In this document: piece after piece, positions 6,908 to 10,669 of the stretch
How the letters are laid out: each line of letters opens with the position of its first letter
How positions within the stretch are numbered: position 1 is the stretch's first letter
Source: Bacteroidales bacterium UBA3543
GTDB lineage: Bacteria > Bacteroidota > Bacteroidia > Bacteroidales > UBA932
Assembly: GCA_002376715.1 (NCBI GenBank)
Contig: DFOK01000070.1
Span: forward strand, 1-10,669
DNA: 10,669 nt
Direction: 5' to 3'
The notes under the pieces: generated by a model
The model's input: only the letters and a program-made list of their open reading frames with translations
Database searches by the model: none
Told to the model about the DNA's origin: nothing
Position numbers and translations under genes: made by a program

Positions 6908-8950
6908 TCATATGATTTTTACTCCGATTTTTGCCAGTTCCCTTAAGGTTTTTTCGTGTCCTTTCTCATCAATATAAGCGAGCGCTTTCTCAAGCAGAAA
7001 CACATTGTGTCCTGATTTAACCAGGTCAAAACAGGTCTCGCGAATACAATACTCTGTTGCAATACCGCTCACTATGACATCCTTGCTAAGGCAGGAGTTA
7101 AGTTCTATGCCTTCGCGGTCGCGTCCTTCGAATCCGGAGTATTGCTCCTTACGGGGATTGCAGCCCTTGTAAAACTTGTTGTCGCGGGAAGGCCTGTTGG
7201 ATTCATTCTCTATGCGATAAAACCGAGCGTGAATATCACCTCCACGTGTCTTTTGGACGCAGTGTACCGGCCAAATGCCACCATTTTGCTTGAAGGAGCA
7301 GTGATTCTCGGGATGATTGTCCAGCACATAGAGAACTTTTTGACCCGGGTGAGCATCAATATATTTGACACTCTCCTCTACTGCTTTTTCAGCATTGGTG
7401 CAAGCCAGGGAGCCGTCAATAAAGTCGTAGAGCATATCCACCACCACGTGAGTGTATCTTCTGGTACCACTGGTGTCCTCCATCTCCTCCATTGCATTGA
7501 TCTGCAGGATAATCCTGTTGATGATTTTCATTTTCAGATCATAGAGGTCATCGGAGATATCCACTTTGTAGAAGTGAGGATTGAGAATACGGGTCTGCGT
7601 TTCGTCAAAGCAGGCTAGATTTGCTCTATAGTACTCTCTCTTTTCTTGAATGGTGCGTGTGTCCGGAAGTATTTTTCCATTGTCGAATATAAGCTCCTGG
7701 AGTTTGCGGAATGTATATGAACCGGCAGGGAAGGTGGTGAACTTGCTCACATCCATCTCGTCCACGATTGTGAGTTCTTCCCCGGCTTCTATGATTTTGG
7801 CAAAGGAGTCACCTCTGAGACAAGTTACATCGGCTTCAAAACGTCCTTTTTGAATCAGACGGTAGGTAATCTGGAATCCCGGATTGATCAGTTTTATTTT
7901 ATCTTCGGAGCGTTTAAGTACCGGTTCATTGCCCACCTGCACCAGTTTGTAGACATTGCCGAAACAAGGATTGTGTTTGGAAGTGGCAATGGCATCGCCT
8001 ACGCCATAGTTGTCAATGCGGGCATTCTGCTTCTCAAGGTCGGAAATGATATACTCGTCGAGAGAGTTAGTTGCAAATATTCTGCATTTTGTGAGTCCCG
8101 CTTCGTCAAGCGTTTCACGACACTTTTGTGAGAGATAGGTTAAGTCTCCGCTGTCGAGACGCACTCCATAGCCCTGGGGATAGGAGTCGTCGATACCATT
8201 GGCCCGGAAGGCTTTGATTGCATTTTTCAGACCGCACTTGAGAGTGTCAAAAGTGTCGATCAGCAGGATTAGCGGCTCGTTTTTGTGTGTCTTTATGTAA
8301 GTGTCAAAGGCTTTGTATTCACCCTCAATGGAGCAGCCGAATGAAGTAGTATAGCTGTGGGCCATTGTGCCCGTTGATTCAAATCCGCACTCTATACCGG
8401 CGAGAATGTTGGAACTGCTTTGGCATCCGCCAATAACAGCTGCCTTGGCGCCATACTGGGCGGCCCAAGGACCGTGTGCTCTGCGTGAGCCAAATTCGCT
8501 GACCGGTTTGGGAGTGCTGCGTGTGACGCGGGAAGCTTTTGTGGCTACTGCCATTTGGTGGTTCATTATGCAGAGGAGTGGCGTCTCAAGTACCTGCGCC
8601 TCTATAATGGGGCCTACGACGGTGATTATCGGTTGTTTTGGAAATGCAATCTCACCCTCTTTCATCGCATATACCTGACCGGTAAATTTCATTCCTGCGA
8701 GATAGGAACGAAACTCCGCATACTCATCTCCGGGGAGGAATTTTTCGAAGAAAGACTCATCCTCCGAACCAAGTCCGGCAATCATTTCAAGTGCTTCGCT
8801 GATACCGCTGACCACAGCCCAGTTGTTGTTATCGGGAGCTGTTCTGTAAAAGAGATTGAATATACCGACGGTATTCTTCATACCACTGTCGTAGTATGAC
8901 TTTCCCATCGTGTACTGATATTTGTCAGAACAATATGAACGGTTCAACAT
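6908..8950 (-). CDS. pncB: fused nicotinate phosphoribosyltransferase-nicotinamidase
   Basis: This single 680-residue reading frame contains two consecutive NAD-salvage enzymes. Residues 1 to about 465 are nicotinate phosphoribosyltransferase, which makes nicotinate mononucleotide from nicotinate and PRPP, usually with ATP. Motifs include EFGSRRAHGP (152-161), TGTMAHSY with the likely phosphorylated His198 (193-200), VRLDSGDL (263-270) and YGVGDAI (315-321). After a linker to about 497 comes a complete isochorismatase-fold nicotinamidase (498-680), which hydrolyses nicotinamide to nicotinate and ammonia. Its nucleophile Cys635 is in GIATEYC, Asp505 is in VVDMLYDF and Lys595 is in FYKG. The metal ligands are D544 and H546 in DNHPENH and H563 in WPVHC. 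All catalytic residues are present, so both halves should be active. The ATG at 8950 is preceded by a consensus promoter. It is the first gene of the five-gene operon. Confidence 0.93.
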   Translation of the reverse strand: MLNRSYCSDKYQYTMGKSYYDSGMKNTVGIFNLFYRTAPDNNNWAVVSGISEALEMIAGLGSEDESFFEKFLPGDEYAEFRSYLAGMKFTGQVYAMKEGEIAFPKQPIITVVGPIIEAQVLETPLLCIMNHQMAVATKASRVTRSTPKPVSEFGSRRAHGPWAAQYGAKAAVIGGCQSSSNILAGIECGFESTGTMAHSYTTSFGCSIEGEYKAFDTYIKTHKNEPLILLIDTFDTLKCGLKNAIKAFRANGIDDSYPQGYGVRLDSGDLTYLSQKCRETLDEAGLTKCRIFATNSLDEYIISDLEKQNARIDNYGVGDAIATSKHNPCFGNVYKLVQVGNEPVLKRSEDKIKLINPGFQITYRLIQKGRFEADVTCLRGDSFAKIIEAGEELTIVDEMDVSKFTTFPAGSYTFRKLQELIFDNGKILPDTRTIQEKREYYRANLACFDETQTRILNPHFYKVDISDDLYDLKMKIINRIILQINAMEEMEDTSGTRRYTHVVVDMLYDFIDGSLACTNAEKAVEESVKYIDAHPGQKVLYVLDNHPENHCSFKQNGGIWPVHCVQKTRGGDIHARFYRIENESNRPSRDNKFYKGCNPRKEQYSGFEGRDREGIELNSCLSKDVIVSGIATEYCIRETCFDLVKSGHNVFLLEKALAYIDEKGHEKTLRELAKIGVKII

Positions 8951-8984
8951 GATATTCTTCGTGTTAAGACTTAAAAATAGCCTG

Positions 8985-9016
8985 CAAATCTACTGATTAG
9001 TGTACTAAATACCAAA
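8985..9016 (-). promoter_or_regulatory. Bacteroidota-type promoter of the NAD-salvage/ROK/MFS/porin/transglycosylase operon
   Basis: On the minus strand, TTTG (9016-9013) is followed after 20 bases by TAGATTTG (8992-8985), matching the -33 TTTG and -7 TAnnTTTG elements. Transcription would begin near 8978 with a leader of about 30 bases before the ATG at 8950, too short for a riboswitch. It lies in the 89-base gap after the M28 peptidase stop, so the operon may also receive read-through from that gene. Confidence 0.65.
8997..9008. promoter_or_regulatory. candidate operator: perfect palindrome in the promoter spacer
   Basis: TTAGT-GT-ACTAA is an inverted repeat of two 5-base arms around a 2-base centre. 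Its centre (between 9002 and 9003) coincides exactly with the centre of the spacer between the -33 and -7 elements. A dimeric regulator bound here would block the polymerase. Which regulator is unknown; an NAD-responsive one such as an NrtR-type Nudix regulator is only a guess from the first gene. Confidence 0.4.
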
Positions 9017-9039
9017 TTGGGGCCCTATGTAGACTATTC

Positions 9040-10467
9040 TCAATACTTTTCTATAAAGTTGATTGAAAGGGTGAATAAGCGTTCAAATCCTATGTCGGAG
9101 ATGTTTTCATAAGTGTCAAACGGTGTGTGGTAAATATCTTTGTACTTGCCTTCAGTATGGAAATAGATGGAAGGGACTCCGTCAAGCGCAAAGAAATAGT
9201 TGTCACTGTCATCCACTATATCGTCCAATATGAAATTGAAAGGCTCTTCAAAGCTCATATTGATTTTCTGTATCAGTTCGTAACCTGCCATACCTTCTTC
9301 AGGAATTTGAAGGTAGATCGACTCAGGAGTATCTGCAACCATATCGTAATTTAGGATATATCTTATATTTTCCTGAGGGTAGCGTGGATTGGTCTTGTAA
9401 TAGTAGGAACCGAGCAGATTACACTCTTCAGCATCGAAAAAGGCGAAGTCAATGGTTGACTCGGGGGGATTCTCGGAGAAATATTTTGCCAGGGCAAGCA
9501 TCATGCTGGGACCTGAGGCATTGTCATTGGCACCGGGGTGTACATTGTCGATTCCCATATAGCCGAGATGATCGAAATGACCCATCAGAAGATAACGCCT
9601 TTCGGGATATTTCGTGCCTTTGATTGATGCCAGAACATTATGGGCATCGTGACGCTCAATCAACTCGCAATCCATATTCACTCTGATTTTCTTAGCTCCA
9701 TCTGCAAGTCCGTTCCATATGCATAATGCGGGTACGGATGTCACATAATAGGAACGTGCTTTGAAAAAAGGGAATCTGGACTCTGTCCTATAGATAACTC
9801 CGGCCACCTTATCAGCCTTGAGCATATCCATGAATTCACGATACCTTTCAAAATAGTTTGTACCTATTTTTTCCTTGTAGGTTTCCCATTCTATGACTAC
9901 GAATTTCTTTTTGTAAATACCGCTGTTGATATGGTCAGCGAGCTCCTTTACGGAAGTGTATTTATCAACACCGGGATATGCGAGTGCAAATTCGCCTTTG
10001 CAGGCGGGGGAGAATTCTTTTGCTACGAAGTCAACGGCCGGAACAAGTTCGTTTCCGTCAACTATGACCTGCATTGCACCACGCATTACATTCAGCGGTA
10101 AGCAGTAGTGTTGAAGATATGCAATTTGGTCATCGGGAGCTCCTTCAAAGCGCATAGGGCCACAAGGTGAGGCGGTACCTTTGAAGGGAGGTGTAGCCTG
10201 TTGGGGTTCTGCTCCAATCTCGTCAACCATCGGACCTATACCCATCTTCTGCAGTTCGCCTATCAGGTACACAGCTGCTTTGATGTTTCCATCTCCATAA
10301 TTGCTGCGCCCGTGATAAGAGACGTCTGAGAGTTCTTTGAGTGATTCATTGTAATAGGCGCGGTATTTTTCGATATCATCGATGCTCTTAAACTTGGTTT
10401 CGCTGCCGCAACCGGCACAACCTAGGATTGTGATTGCTCCTACAAGCATAATTAATGTACGTTTCAT
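9040..10467 (-). CDS. M28-family zinc metallopeptidase, probable lipoprotein
   Basis: The 475-residue protein opens with a lipoprotein-type signal (hydrophobic to residue 16, then LGC with Cys17 the probable lipid-bearing residue; Cys20 is an alternative). The mature protein is then expected in the periplasm or at the outer membrane. Residues about 130-270 form a protease-associated-like insertion. The catalytic M28 domain follows, with all five metal ligands and the general base visible: H297 in GHFDH, D315 in GANDNASG, E347 and E348 in FDAEECN, D375 in LNYDMV and H447 in IYHTPFD. Family members are aminopeptidases that release N-terminal residues from peptides; the specificity is not readable here. 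The ATG at 10467 was chosen because the signal peptide begins directly after it. It ends 89 bases before the NAD-salvage operon, which has its own promoter, so a functional link is uncertain. Confidence 0.9.
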   Translation of the reverse strand: MKRTLIMLVGAITILGCAGCGSETKFKSIDDIEKYRAYYNESLKELSDVSYHGRSNYGDGNIKAAVYLIGELQKMGIGPMVDEIGAEPQQATPPFKGTASPCGPMRFEGAPDDQIAYLQHYCLPLNVMRGAMQVIVDGNELVPAVDFVAKEFSPACKGEFALAYPGVDKYTSVKELADHINSGIYKKKFVVIEWETYKEKIGTNYFERYREFMDMLKADKVAGVIYRTESRFPFFKARSYYVTSVPALCIWNGLADGAKKIRVNMDCELIERHDAHNVLASIKGTKYPERRYLLMGHFDHLGYMGIDNVHPGANDNASGPSMMLALAKYFSENPPESTIDFAFFDAEECNLLGSYYYKTNPRYPQENIRYILNYDMVADTPESIYLQIPEEGMAGYELIQKINMSFEEPFNFILDDIVDDSDNYFFALDGVPSIYFHTEGKYKDIYHTPFDTYENISDIGFERLFTLSINFIEKY

Positions 10468-10499
10468 GGATAGTATATTTATAATTGTTGTTTTTACTT

Positions 10500-10532
10500 C
10501 AAACTATAAAGTTAACATTTTAGTGGGTAAAA
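10500..10532 (-). promoter_or_regulatory. possible imperfect promoter of the M28 peptidase gene
   Basis: On the minus strand, TATAGTTTG (10508-10500) resembles the -7 element TAnnTTTG with one extra base. TTTT (10532-10529) stands 20 bases upstream in place of TTTG. The leader before the ATG at 10467 would be about 25 bases. The match is imperfect. The rest of the 10468-10669 gap shows no gene or structure that I can support. Confidence 0.3.
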
Positions 10533-10669
10533 ACAGAATTTTGCGTCAAAAGGGAATAAAGGAGCAAATCGGTTGACTTTTAGTTTAAGATATAACTTGA
10601 TACAATCTATCCGGGGTATGAGATTTATACGGGATGGTTAAATAAATCCCCCGTTGCAGCATGCTTCAC

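Noticed and set aside
10629..10652. Short inverted repeat GGGAT / ATCCC near the right edge as a terminator
   Set aside because: Only five pairs, a long AT-rich loop and no T-run on either side.
10626..10669. C-terminal ends of an upstream minus-strand gene in two frames near the window edge
   Set aside because: Only 9 and 14 codons are visible before stops and neither matches a family I can recognise, so no gene can be supported.

Overview
This window looks like the chromosome of a Bacteroidales bacterium. The evidence is the protein families (a Bacteroidota-type putative porin, a LolC/E-type permease tail that closely resembles Bacteroides relatives, and a fused nicotinate phosphoribosyltransferase). 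Two promoters also match the Bacteroidota consensus (TTTG at -33, TAnnTTTG at -7), and Shine-Dalgarno sequences are lacking. I cannot name the genus.

Layout. Bases 1-466 (+) are the 3' part of an FtsX-family ABC permease gene that is interrupted by an in-frame TAG. Convergent to it is an AT-rich NYN-domain (PIN-like nuclease) gene at 496-1131 (-). It has its own consensus promoter and a two-hairpin leader that resembles a transcription attenuator. Bases 1344-1401 hold a degenerate heptamer repeat. From 8950 down to 1404 (-) runs a tight five-gene operon with gaps of 4 to 15 bases. Its order is nicotinate phosphoribosyltransferase fused to nicotinamidase, ROK-family kinase, MFS transporter, outer-membrane putative porin, and membrane-anchored lytic transglycosylase. 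Its promoter has a 12-base palindrome placed exactly at the centre of the -33/-7 spacer. Upstream lies an M28-family metallopeptidase lipoprotein (9040-10467, -). The last 200 bases hold no gene I can support.

How the genes may work together. The fusion enzyme should carry out two consecutive steps of NAD salvage: nicotinamide to nicotinate, then nicotinate to nicotinate mononucleotide. The MFS protein and ROK kinase look like an uptake-and-phosphorylation pair. The ROK protein lacks the usual GE-G-H and zinc-site residues, so its substrate may not be plain glucose. The porin and transglycosylase are envelope proteins. Whether the operon is one pathway (import of a nicotinamide- or sugar-containing compound plus NAD salvage) or simply co-regulated housekeeping genes cannot be settled from sequence alone. 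The most notable items are the fusion enzyme with its operon and centred operator, and the attenuator-like leader of the NYN gene.
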